Part shown: positions 1 through 8,011 of the stretch, piece by piece
How positions within the stretch are numbered: the first letter of the stretch is position 1
Layout: each line of letters begins with the position of its first letter
From: an uncultured Alphaproteobacteria bacterium
Lineage (GTDB): Bacteria; Pseudomonadota; Alphaproteobacteria; HIMB59; GCA-002718135
Length of the DNA: 52,961 nt
Assembly: GCA_902541215.1 (NCBI GenBank)
Contig: CACBPV010000007.1
Location: 1-52,961 of the forward strand
Direction: 5' to 3'
Position numbers and translations under genes: made by a program
Notes under the pieces: generated by a model
The model's input: only the letters and a program-made list of their open reading frames with translations
What the model was told of the DNA's origin: nothing
Databases searched by the model: none

Positions 1-14
1 TTGTAATTTAATCT

Positions 15-40
15 AAAGGCGAGAATTATCTCGCCTTTTT
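15..40 (+). terminator. Intrinsic terminator of the gene upstream of the window
   Basis: A perfect 10-base-pair stem, AAAGGCGAGA (15-24) with TCTCGCCTTT (29-38), has a 4-base loop and runs into a T tract. It lies just before the PotB-like gene. By analogy with the other operons here it probably follows a binding-protein gene (PotD-like) outside the window and lets only part of transcription continue into the permeases. The hairpin is seen directly; the partial read-through is inferred. Confidence 0.85.
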
Positions 41-43
41 TAT

Positions 44-1321
44 TTGGAGGTTACTATTTCTACAGCGGAATTATTAACAACAGACGGAATTCCACTCAAA
101 CAAAGTCTTCGTAAGGCTGAAAGAAGAAATAAACTTCGAGCTTTTCTTTTAGTTTTTCCTTTATTACTTTTCATTTTTGTAACTTTTGTAATGCCTATTG
201 GAGATATGCTTCTTAGGAGCGTTGATGATAGTCAAATTAATTCAGTTTTTCCTAATACTTTTGATGAATACAAAAATTGGGATAAAGGAGCTGACGAACT
301 ACCGCCTGAAGAAGTATATAAAAGTCTTTTTTTTGAATTAGCCAATGGAGACAAAAGACAAATAGGTAAAGCTCTAACAAGAATGAATTATGCAAAATCT
401 GGCTGGAAAAGTTTAATAAAAAAAACAACTAGAGAAATAAAAAAAATTGTAAAAAAAGGTGAAGAACCAGCTTCGTATAAAGATACATTTATTAAAATAA
501 ATAAGTTTTGGGCAGATCCAACTTACTGGTACTCATTTAATCAAATGGTAAATGATCAATCTTCAATTTATTATTGGAATGCTCTTGATAGAACATTTGA
601 TGAAGATGGAGATGTTGTTTTACAAGATGAAAAAAGAAGAATGTATATTAAAACCTGGCTTAGAACTTTTAAAGTAAGTATTTATGTAACAATTTTTTGT
701 TTAATTCTTGGTTTTCCTGTTGCTCATTTGTTAGCTAATTTACCTTTAAGATATAGTAATCTTCTAATGATATTTGTATTGCTTCCATTTTGGACTTCAT
801 TACTTGTGAGAACAACAGCATGGATTGTAATGCTCCAACAAAATGGAGTTATAAATGGAATTTTAGTTTGGTTAGGTATTATTAGTGACGATGGACGAAT
901 ACAAATGGTCTACAACGAAGCAGGAACTTTAATTGCGATGACTCAAATTTTATTACCATTTATGATTTTACCTTTGTACAGTGTAATGAGAGTAATTCCA
1001 AAAAGTCACATGAGAGCTGCTCAAAATTTAGGAGCAAAACCTTCAACTGCATTTTGGCGAGTTTACTTACCACAAACTATTCCTGGTATAAGCGCTGGTG
1101 GTTTATTAGTTTTTGTACTTGCTATTGGGTATTTTATAACACCCGAATTAGTTGGCGGAAAAGATGGTAAATTGATTGGTAGTTGGATTGCTTATCATTT
1201 AAAAACTACACTTAATTGGGGATTATGTGCTGCTCTTGGTGCCATACTTCTTGGTATAATGCTTATCTTCTATTGGCTTTACAATAAAATTGTCGGAATA
1301 GACAACATAAAGTTAGGATAA
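44..1321 (+). CDS. Spermidine/putrescine-type ABC transporter permease, PotB-like
   Basis: This is an inner-membrane permease of the PotB branch of ABC importers. The first membrane segment is at residues about 33-58. A long extracytoplasmic stretch (about 59-208), much longer than in E. coli PotB, follows. The remaining segments include the EAA loop that contacts the ATPase, at about residues 324-347 (AAQNLGAKP...LPQTIPG). The start is uncertain. TTG at 44 overlaps the ribosome-binding site, whereas the GGAGG at 46-50 is spaced correctly (5 bases) for ATT at 56, giving I/M-S-T-A-E. The gene sits directly behind an intrinsic terminator and 3 bases before the PotC-like gene. ATPase and binding protein must lie upstream, outside the window. 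Amine substrate is inferred from family and neighbours. Confidence 0.88.
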   Translation: MEVTISTAELLTTDGIPLKQSLRKAERRNKLRAFLLVFPLLLFIFVTFVMPIGDMLLRSVDDSQINSVFPNTFDEYKNWDKGADELPPEEVYKSLFFELANGDKRQIGKALTRMNYAKSGWKSLIKKTTREIKKIVKKGEEPASYKDTFIKINKFWADPTYWYSFNQMVNDQSSIYYWNALDRTFDEDGDVVLQDEKRRMYIKTWLRTFKVSIYVTIFCLILGFPVAHLLANLPLRYSNLLMIFVLLPFWTSLLVRTTAWIVMLQQNGVINGILVWLGIISDDGRIQMVYNEAGTLIAMTQILLPFMILPLYSVMRVIPKSHMRAAQNLGAKPSTAFWRVYLPQTIPGISAGGLLVFVLAIGYFITPELVGGKDGKLIGSWIAYHLKTTLNWGLCAALGAILLGIMLIFYWLYNKIVGIDNIKLG

Positions 1322-1324
1322 AAA

Positions 1325-2221
1325 ATGGCTCTTCCAAGTTACGCTACACCAGTACAAAGAACGTATTATTATTTTTACTTATTTTTTTGTGCGGTAGTTT
1401 TCTTTTTTTTAATTGCGCCACTATTTGCAATTATTCCAATATCTTTTAGCGTTTCTCCTTTTATGGTCTTTACTGAAGGTATGCTAGCATGGCCTCCTGA
1501 TCCAGAAGCATGGTCAATTAGATGGTATAGAAATATGATTGGTGATTGTAGTGCTGATGTTGTTTCCTCTACTGTTCCTTGTTCAACAAAATGGATGAAA
1601 GGTACAGTAAATAGTTTTTATATTGGTATCATTGCAACTGTTATTGCTACAGCTTTAGGAACACTGGCAGCTCTTGGTTTAAGTAGACCACATATGCCAT
1701 ATAAAGGTTTAATAATGGCAATCTTAATTTCACCAATGATTGTTCCACTAATTATAACAGCTGCAGGAATGTTCTTCTTCTATGCAAGAATAAATCTTGT
1801 TTATACTTTCACAGGTGTAATTCTTGCACACGTTGCTCTTGCTACACCCTTCGTAGTAATTACTGTAACGGCAACATTAGTTGGTTTTGATATGAATATG
1901 GTAAAAGCTGCACAAAGTTTAGGTGCTAAACCAATGAGAACATTTTTTAAAGTCATTATGCCGTTGATTTTACCAGGTATTATATCAGGAGCTTTATTTG
2001 CTTTTATTACATCTTTTGATGAAGTTGTTATAGTTATGTTTATGGCAAGTATTGATCAGTTAACTATTCCAAAACAAATGTGGGCTGGAATACGACAAGA
2101 AATTAGCCCTGTTATTTTATGTATGGCTACTTGTTTAGTACTTCTATCTATATTTTTATTAACTACAGTTGAGCTACTAAGAAGAAGGTCTGAAAAACTC
2201 AGAGGTATTAAAGCTCGATAG
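1325..2221 (+). CDS. Spermidine/putrescine-type ABC transporter permease, PotC-like
   Basis: Second inner-membrane permease of the same importer, 298 residues, the usual PotC length. About six membrane segments are visible, starting at residues 15-42. The EAA loop lies at about 194-217 (AAQSLGAKPMRTFF...PLILPG). The loop after the first segment has two cysteines (C75 and C86 region) on the extracytoplasmic side. It follows the PotB-like gene by 3 bases and precedes the FAD oxidoreductase gene by 4, so the three are probably co-transcribed. PotB-like and PotC-like proteins form the heterodimeric channel. The substrate cannot be read from the sequence; polyamine or another amino compound is the family expectation. 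Confidence 0.88.
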   Translation: MALPSYATPVQRTYYYFYLFFCAVVFFFLIAPLFAIIPISFSVSPFMVFTEGMLAWPPDPEAWSIRWYRNMIGDCSADVVSSTVPCSTKWMKGTVNSFYIGIIATVIATALGTLAALGLSRPHMPYKGLIMAILISPMIVPLIITAAGMFFFYARINLVYTFTGVILAHVALATPFVVITVTATLVGFDMNMVKAAQSLGAKPMRTFFKVIMPLILPGIISGALFAFITSFDEVVIVMFMASIDQLTIPKQMWAGIRQEISPVILCMATCLVLLSIFLLTTVELLRRRSEKLRGIKAR

Positions 2222-2225
2222 AACA

Positions 2226-3455
2226 GTGAAGAACATTGCTGTTATTGGTGCTGGCATAGTTGGTATATGTAGTGCATATTTTTTAAAAAAATCTGGATTT
2301 AATGTAACTTTAATTGACAGGGAGCAGCCTGGCTCAATGACAAGTTTTGGGCATGCTTGTACTTTTGCAGACTATGCAAATGTTCCTGTAAATTATCCTG
2401 GATTGATTTGGGATATACCATCAATGCTCTTAAGAAAAGATGGACCTTTGGCAGTTGATTTTTTTTATATTTTAAAGAACTTGCCTTGGGCAATAAGTTT
2501 TTTAAAAAACTGTAAAAAAGAAAAAGTTAATGAAATAGCAAACTCTCTCACCAACCTATTGAAACACTCACAAATTTCTTACGATGAAATTTTTCAAGAT
2601 GTAAATGTAAAAGAATATATTAGCTATGAAGAAAATCTATATCTTTTTGATTCAAAAAAATCTTATGAAAATTATGAATACGCAAACATTATTAGAAAAA
2701 ATAATAACGTTAAAGTAAGAAATTTAAATAAAAATGAAGTTAAAGAATTAGAACCAAATTTGGCTGATGTTTATTATGCAGGTCAAATTTTTACAGGATC
2801 TAGACATACAACAAATCCATTAGCAATAAGTACTAAAATTTTTGAAAAGTTTTTAGAATTAGGTGGTATTTATATAAATCAAAATATAAAAAATTTAACG
2901 CAGAAAGAAAAAAATATAGAATTATTTTTAGAAAATAAAAAACTTAATTTTGATAAAATAATTGTAAGTGCTGGTGCTTGGTCAAATCAAATTGCCAATA
3001 AGCTTGGAGATAAATTCCCTCTTGATACCGAAAGAGGGTATCACCTTTTATTTGAAACTAAAGAGAAATTAATAAATCGTCCCGTTGCTTGGTCCGAATC
3101 TGGATTTTACCTAATACAAATTCATGATGGTATAAGAGCTGCTGGTACAGTTGAAATAGCAGGTTTAAATAAACCACCTAATAAAAAACGTCTTGAAATG
3201 ATAGAGAGACAATCAAGAAAGGTTTTGCCCCAATTGAAAGAAGTAAGATCAACATGGATGGGTAGAAGACCTACCTTGCCAGACTCATTACCTGTGATTG
3301 GAAAGTCTCGCAAAAATAATAATGTCATTTATGCATTTGGACATCAACATATTGGCTGGACTTTAGGAGCTGTTACAGGAAAAATTATTGATAGTTTATC
3401 AAAAGATCAATTGCCGAATATAGACATTAGCGCTTATTCTCCAAACCGATTTTAA
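2226..3455 (+). CDS. FAD-dependent amine/D-amino-acid oxidoreductase (DadA/PuuB-like, DAO family)
   Basis: A 409-residue protein of the DAO family. The N-terminal FAD-binding motif GAGIVG is at residues 8-13 and the acidic end of the second strand is LIDRE. Typical C-terminal motifs are W-x-G-R-R-P-T-x-P-D-x-x-P-V-I-G and GHQHIGWTLGAVTG. Such proteins oxidise D-amino acids or secondary amines and pass electrons to the respiratory chain or oxygen. The start is GTG. The gene directly follows the two amine-type permeases, so it probably oxidises the imported compound. PuuB (gamma-glutamylputrescine oxidase) and DadA are the closest named alternatives and cannot be separated by eye. Its stop overlaps the stop of the convergent aldehyde dehydrogenase in the palindrome TTAA (3452-3455). 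Confidence 0.8.
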   Translation: MKNIAVIGAGIVGICSAYFLKKSGFNVTLIDREQPGSMTSFGHACTFADYANVPVNYPGLIWDIPSMLLRKDGPLAVDFFYILKNLPWAISFLKNCKKEKVNEIANSLTNLLKHSQISYDEIFQDVNVKEYISYEENLYLFDSKKSYENYEYANIIRKNNNVKVRNLNKNEVKELEPNLADVYYAGQIFTGSRHTTNPLAISTKIFEKFLELGGIYINQNIKNLTQKEKNIELFLENKKLNFDKIIVSAGAWSNQIANKLGDKFPLDTERGYHLLFETKEKLINRPVAWSESGFYLIQIHDGIRAAGTVEIAGLNKPPNKKRLEMIERQSRKVLPQLKEVRSTWMGRRPTLPDSLPVIGKSRKNNNVIYAFGHQHIGWTLGAVTGKIIDSLSKDQLPNIDISAYSPNRF

Positions 3456-4885
3456 CCTAAACTAATACCAACATTTTTGACTTGAAGATAAGATTTAAGT
3501 CCATCTACTCCTTTTTCACGGCTATATCCTGATTGTTTGTAACCTCCAAAAGGAGTTGCATGATTTCCGGTAAACCATTTATTTACATATACTTGACCAG
3601 CTTCTAATTTGCTTGCAGTCCAAGATGCTTTTTTAAGATCTTTTGTAAATACACCAGCACCTAAACCATACTCAGTATCATTAGCAATATCAATTGCTTC
3701 TTCTTGATCTTCATATTCAAGAACTGAGAGCACCGGACCAAAAATTTCTTCTCTGGCTACAGTCATACTTTGTTTAACATTGTTTAGAACTGTTGGTTCC
3801 ATAAAATATCCATCACGTTCTAATCTTTTTCCTCCATATGCCGCTTCTGCTCCTTCTTGGATTCCTGATCTTGCATAACCTTCAACTTTTTGAAGCTGAT
3901 TTTCTGATATAACTGGAGTTAGGTCTGTATCTTTTTCTATACCAGGTCCAATTTTTAACGACTTACTCATATCAACAAGCTTATCTACTAATTCATCTTT
4001 GATTGATTTATGAACTACCAATCTAGACATCGCTGTACAAATTTGTCCTGCAACACTAAATATTCCTGAACGTGCACTCTCTAAAACTTCATTTAGATCT
4101 GCGTCAGGGTATACTATACCAGCTGACTTACCACCTAATTCAACTACAGCAGGTATAGCTTTGTCAGCACAAGCATGAAGTATCTTTTTTCCAGTTGCAA
4201 CTGAGCCTGTAAATACTACGTGATTTACATCTTCATGAGATACAAGATAAGATCCTGCTTCATTCCCATATCCACAAATTATGTTTATTAATCCTTCAGG
4301 TACTCCAGCATTTTGTATTGCTTTAGCAAAAACTGTTGCTGACAAGGGGGTTAATTCTGCAGTTTTTATTATTGTTGAATTTCCTGTAGCAAAAGAACAT
4401 GACAGTGATCTTCCAATCATTGATAATGGAAAATTCCATGGCACAACATGTGCTGATACACCAAATGGTTCTAAAACTGTGTAATCAAAAACATTTTTTG
4501 CAACAGGTATTGTTTTACCCTCAAGTTTATCTGTTAAGCCTGCATAATAATCAAACATATCTGCTACATCATTGAATTCTTTAATTGCTGAAGCAATATT
4601 TTTTCCATTTTCATAACAAAGAAGTTCTCCTCCTTCTTTTGCAACTTTTCTTGTCTCTTCCGCAATTTTTCTCATTAATTTTGCTCTTGTAAGCAATGGC
4701 ATATCTACAAGTACTCTATTGTTATAAGAATTCTTTGCTGCTTCTACAGCAAGATCAACATCATTTTTTTTTGCACATGAAATTTCACCAATGACTTTAC
4801 CATTTGAAGGATCATCAACTTTTATTGTTTCTTTTGATTCGCTACTAATCCATTTTCCGTCAATAAAATTTTTATACTGTTGCAT
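3452..4885 (-). CDS. NAD(P)-dependent aldehyde dehydrogenase
   Basis: A 477-residue ALDH-superfamily enzyme that oxidises an aldehyde to its acid. Visible key residues are N151 in PWNFP, K174, the cofactor loop FTGSVATGK (225-233), general base E249 in VELGGKS and the catalytic cysteine C283 in GQICTA. The C-terminal signature NKWFTGNHATPFGGYKQSG is present. All catalytic residues are intact. It is convergent with the DadA/PuuB-like gene and divergent from the TRAP genes. Its placement next to an amine oxidase and near a glutamine-synthetase-like ligase suggests a PuuC- or betaine-aldehyde-type role, which is an inference. Confidence 0.85.
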   Translation of the reverse strand: MQQYKNFIDGKWISSESKETIKVDDPSNGKVIGEISCAKKNDVDLAVEAAKNSYNNRVLVDMPLLTRAKLMRKIAEETRKVAKEGGELLCYENGKNIASAIKEFNDVADMFDYYAGLTDKLEGKTIPVAKNVFDYTVLEPFGVSAHVVPWNFPLSMIGRSLSCSFATGNSTIIKTAELTPLSATVFAKAIQNAGVPEGLINIICGYGNEAGSYLVSHEDVNHVVFTGSVATGKKILHACADKAIPAVVELGGKSAGIVYPDADLNEVLESARSGIFSVAGQICTAMSRLVVHKSIKDELVDKLVDMSKSLKIGPGIEKDTDLTPVISENQLQKVEGYARSGIQEGAEAAYGGKRLERDGYFMEPTVLNNVKQSMTVAREEIFGPVLSVLEYEDQEEAIDIANDTEYGLGAGVFTKDLKKASWTASKLEAGQVYVNKWFTGNHATPFGGYKQSGYSREKGVDGLKSYLQVKNVGISLG

Positions 4886-4915
4886 GATTGTCTCTTTAAA
4901 TTTTTTCCTTTATTC

Positions 4916-4921
4916 TATAAT
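4916..4921 (+). promoter_or_regulatory. Possible -10 element of the TRAP operon
   Basis: TATAAT stands 25 bases before the DctQ start in the 60-base divergent interval. No convincing -35 hexamer is found 16-18 bases upstream. In such AT-rich DNA the match may be chance. Confidence 0.25.
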
Positions 4922-4945
4922 TATCTATAGTAACATAAATTATAA

Positions 4946-5455
4946 ATGCCAAGTATAATAAAATATTATGTAAAAACGATAGATTTCATCAGTTTGAAAA
5001 CTGGACGAGCAACTATGTATCTAGTTTTTGTAATGATGTTTATTTTAATTTTATCTTTTGTAACCAGAAATATTATTAACATTCCACTTATCTGGATTAT
5101 TGAAATGGCTCAGTTTGTTATGACAGGTTATTATTTATTAGGTGGAGGATATTCAATGCTTACAGACGATCATGTAAGAATGGATCTTATTTATAGTAAA
5201 CTTAAAGATAAAACTAAGGCATTATTGGATTCTTTAACAAGTGTGTTTTTAATTTTTTATCTTGTTGTTCTTTTAATTGGTTCAATTTCTAGTTTAACTT
5301 ATACTTTAGAAACTAATCAAAGATTATTTACAGCGTGGGCACCTTATGTTTGGCCTATCAAATCTATAATGACTTTTGGTATTTTATTAATGCTTCTTCA
5401 ATCAATTGCAATTTTTTTCAAGGATATTGCAAAAGTATTAAATAGAGAAATTTGA
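4946..5455 (+). CDS. dctQ: TRAP transporter small membrane subunit (DctQ family)
   Basis: A 169-residue inner-membrane protein with four hydrophobic segments (about residues 20-40, 48-65, 88-112 and 130-155), the DctQ topology. A short acidic stretch (YSMLTDDHVRMDLIY) matches the conserved DDHVRVD motif of the family. With DctM it forms the membrane part of a sodium-driven TRAP importer, which has no ATPase. The stop codon overlaps the ATG of dctM by one base, so the two are translationally coupled. No Shine-Dalgarno is seen. The subunit does not determine the substrate. Confidence 0.9.
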   Translation: MPSIIKYYVKTIDFISLKTGRATMYLVFVMMFILILSFVTRNIINIPLIWIIEMAQFVMTGYYLLGGGYSMLTDDHVRMDLIYSKLKDKTKALLDSLTSVFLIFYLVVLLIGSISSLTYTLETNQRLFTAWAPYVWPIKSIMTFGILLMLLQSIAIFFKDIAKVLNREI

Positions 5456-6792
5456 TGATTGCAGATCTAGTAAGCTATGAAACAATTGCAATAACTATGT
5501 TTGCAACAATGTTGCTGATGTTATTGACTGGGCAAAGAGTATTCGGAGCAATAGGTTTCGTTGCAGCAATGGCTGCATTATTATTATGGGGTGATGGCGC
5601 AGTTGAAATGCCTTACACTGCAGCATGGAAATTATTCAAATGGTATCCAATGCTTACATTACCATTATTCATTTACATGGGATATATGATATCTGAATCT
5701 GGTATTGCCGATGATCTTTATAGAATGTTTCATATTTATTTTGGCGGTATAAAAGGTGGTTTAGCAATTGGCACAATGGGAATGATGGTTGCTATATCTG
5801 CAATGAATGGTCTGAGTGTTGCAGGAATGGCAATTGGAGCCACCATTGCTTTACCAGCAATGCTAAAACTTGGTTATGATAAAAGAATGATAACTGGTGT
5901 TGTCCAAGCAGGAAGCTCTTTAGGAATTTTAGTTCCACCTAGTGTTGTTCTTGTTTTATATGGAATGATTGCTAGGCAACCTGTTAGTAAATTATGGCTT
6001 GCTGGCATTATTCCTGGAATAATGATGGCAACATTATTTATTTTATACATTTACATAAGATGTAAGTTCCAACCTGAACTAGGTCCAGCTCTTCCAAAGG
6101 AAGAAAGACAAATTTCAAAAACTGAAAAAATGAAATTGTTACAGGCAGGCTTAATACCTTTTGCAATTTTCTTTTCAATGACTGGATTATTTTTAATGGG
6201 TATCGCAAGTCTAGTGGAATGTTCTGCAGTAGGTGCATTTGGTGCAACTCTGGCAGCATTAGTTAAAGGTAAATTAAATTGGCCTGTGATTGAAAATACT
6301 TTGAAAAAAACTTTAGGTGTTTCGTGTATGTTTATGTGGATAATCTTAGCTGCTTTAAGCTTTGGAGCAGTATTTGATGGTATAGGGGCAGTGAGAGCTA
6401 TTGAAACTCTATTCATAGAAAGATGGAACCTAAGTCCTTGGGGTGTTTTAATAATGATGCAGCTGTCTTACATTTTAATGGGAATGTTTTTAGATGATAC
6501 AGCAATGTTAGTAATCGTTGCACCTTTATATGTTCCCTTAATAATTGCATTGGGTTTTAATCCAATTTGGTATGGGGTTTTGTATACAATTACATGTCAA
6601 ATTGCATATATGACTCCACCATTTGGATATAATTTATTTTTAATGCGAGCAATGGCTCCCAAAGAAATTGATCTCATAGATATCTACAGATCAATTATTC
6701 CATTTGTTTTAGTTATGTGTTTAGGTTTAGCTATAGTTATGATTTTTCCTGAAATTGCAACTTGGCTTCCTGATTATGTGTCTAGAAGATAA
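5455..6792 (+). CDS. dctM: TRAP transporter large membrane subunit (DctM family)
   Basis: About 445 residues, highly hydrophobic with roughly 12 membrane segments, the standard DctM length. Conserved features include the two pseudo-repeats with LGILVPPSVVLVLYG and the matching MTPPFGYNLFLM near the C terminus, which form the sodium and substrate sites. ATG at 5455 overlaps the dctQ stop (TGATG), so I prefer it to the TTG three bases earlier. It is followed by a 97-base gap and then the binding protein gene. Imported compound: an organic acid by family rule, not determinable here. Confidence 0.92.
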   Translation: MIADLVSYETIAITMFATMLLMLLTGQRVFGAIGFVAAMAALLLWGDGAVEMPYTAAWKLFKWYPMLTLPLFIYMGYMISESGIADDLYRMFHIYFGGIKGGLAIGTMGMMVAISAMNGLSVAGMAIGATIALPAMLKLGYDKRMITGVVQAGSSLGILVPPSVVLVLYGMIARQPVSKLWLAGIIPGIMMATLFILYIYIRCKFQPELGPALPKEERQISKTEKMKLLQAGLIPFAIFFSMTGLFLMGIASLVECSAVGAFGATLAALVKGKLNWPVIENTLKKTLGVSCMFMWIILAALSFGAVFDGIGAVRAIETLFIERWNLSPWGVLIMMQLSYILMGMFLDDTAMLVIVAPLYVPLIIALGFNPIWYGVLYTITCQIAYMTPPFGYNLFLMRAMAPKEIDLIDIYRSIIPFVLVMCLGLAIVMIFPEIATWLPDYVSRR

Positions 6793-6889
6793 TTAATTTG
6801 TTTATAAAGTATCGCTAATTTTCTTGATTTATATTTTTTAAAATAGTTAAATCACTTATTATTTCAATTTACTTTTGAAAGGAGGTATT

Positions 6890-7960
6890 ATGAAAAATAA
6901 AAAAAATCTCACTAAAAGACGTGAGTTTTTAAAAAAAGCTGGATTAATATCTGCTGGCGCAATTGGGGCTTCAACTTTAGCAGCTCCGTATGGTTATGCA
7001 GCAACTAATCCTATTAAATGGAGACTACAAACATATTCAGGTGCACCATTAGGAGCACATGTAGTTCTTCCTCAAATTGAAGCATTTAATAAAGCTGCCC
7101 ATGGTGAAATGGAAATCGAACTTTTTTATGCTGATCAATTAGTACCTACAGATGAGCTATTTAGAGCTATGCAAGCTGGAACCATTGATGCTGTTCAGAG
7201 TGATGATGCTACAATGGGATCGCCAGTAGATATATCTGTTTTTGGAGGATATTTTCCATTTGCAACAAGGTATAGCTTGGATGTGCCAGCAATGTTTAAA
7301 TATTATGGTCTAGATGAAATTTGGGCAGAGGCATATGGAGAAGTAAGAGATGTGACATGGTTAAGTACTTCTGCTTGGGATCCATGTCATTTATTTACAG
7401 TAGATAAAAAAATTACCTCACTTGCTGATATGAAAGGTTTACGAGTTTTTGGTGTTCCGACAGCTGGTCGTTTCTTAGCACAGTATGGCTTAATTCCTGT
7501 AATTGTCCCTTGGGATGATGTTGAAGTTGCAATGCAAACAGGCGAGCTTGATGGTGTATGTTGGTGTGGATTTACTGAAGCTTATGAGGTTGGTTGGGCT
7601 GATATTTGTAATTATGCGTTAACTAATTCTGTAACAGGTGCTTGGTTTGGTTCATACTTTGCCAATTCTAAAAGTTGGGAAAAACTGTCACCCAAACTTC
7701 AAGAATTATTTAAGATGTCTATTGATCAATCTCATTACTATAGACAAGTTTGGTATTGGGGTGGAGAAGCAGACTTAAGGGTAAATGGTAAAAAAATGGA
7801 ACTTACTAGTCTACCAGCAAATGAATGGTCAGGAGTTGTAAAAGATGCTGAAAAATTCTGGGATGATGTAGCTAGTTCAAGCCCTAGAAGTGGTAAAGTT
7901 GTAGATGCATTCAAATTATATGCATCAACAATGGATAAAGCAGGATATCCTTATAGATAA
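6890..7960 (+). CDS. dctP: TRAP transporter substrate-binding protein (DctP family) with Tat signal
   Basis: The 356-residue periplasmic binding protein of the TRAP importer. The N terminus has a twin-arginine signal, KRREFLKKAG (residues 9-18), then a hydrophobic stretch and a cleavage site near GYA-A (37/38). It should therefore be exported folded, as in the TakP-type subgroup. The family arginine that binds the substrate carboxylate is probably R185 in KGLRVFGVP. The start is the ATG at 6890 because AAAGGAGG lies 4 bases upstream. A strong intrinsic terminator follows, then the glutamine-synthetase-like gene, suggesting more binding protein than downstream enzyme. TakP relatives bind 2-oxo acids; the true ligand is unknown. 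Confidence 0.9.
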   Translation: MKNKKNLTKRREFLKKAGLISAGAIGASTLAAPYGYAATNPIKWRLQTYSGAPLGAHVVLPQIEAFNKAAHGEMEIELFYADQLVPTDELFRAMQAGTIDAVQSDDATMGSPVDISVFGGYFPFATRYSLDVPAMFKYYGLDEIWAEAYGEVRDVTWLSTSAWDPCHLFTVDKKITSLADMKGLRVFGVPTAGRFLAQYGLIPVIVPWDDVEVAMQTGELDGVCWCGFTEAYEVGWADICNYALTNSVTGAWFGSYFANSKSWEKLSPKLQELFKMSIDQSHYYRQVWYWGGEADLRVNGKKMELTSLPANEWSGVVKDAEKFWDDVASSSPRSGKVVDAFKLYASTMDKAGYPYR

Positions 7961-7968
7961 TAATTTTA

Positions 7969-7998
7969 ATCCAGCACTTTAAAAGTGCTGGATTTTTT
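7969..7998 (+). terminator. Intrinsic terminator after dctP
   Basis: ATCCAGCACT and AGTGCTGGAT (7969-7978 and 7984-7993) form a 10-base-pair stem with a TTAAA loop, followed by TTTTTT. The next gene starts 14 bases beyond with only a GAGG site, so the hairpin probably reduces but does not abolish read-through. Confidence 0.85.
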
Positions 7999-8011
7999 CG
8001 AGGCTAACTTA

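Noticed and set aside
6051..6416. 121-codon minus-strand open frame inside dctM
   Set aside because: It lies wholly within a clear membrane transporter gene, shows no family motif and has the composition of an antisense shadow.
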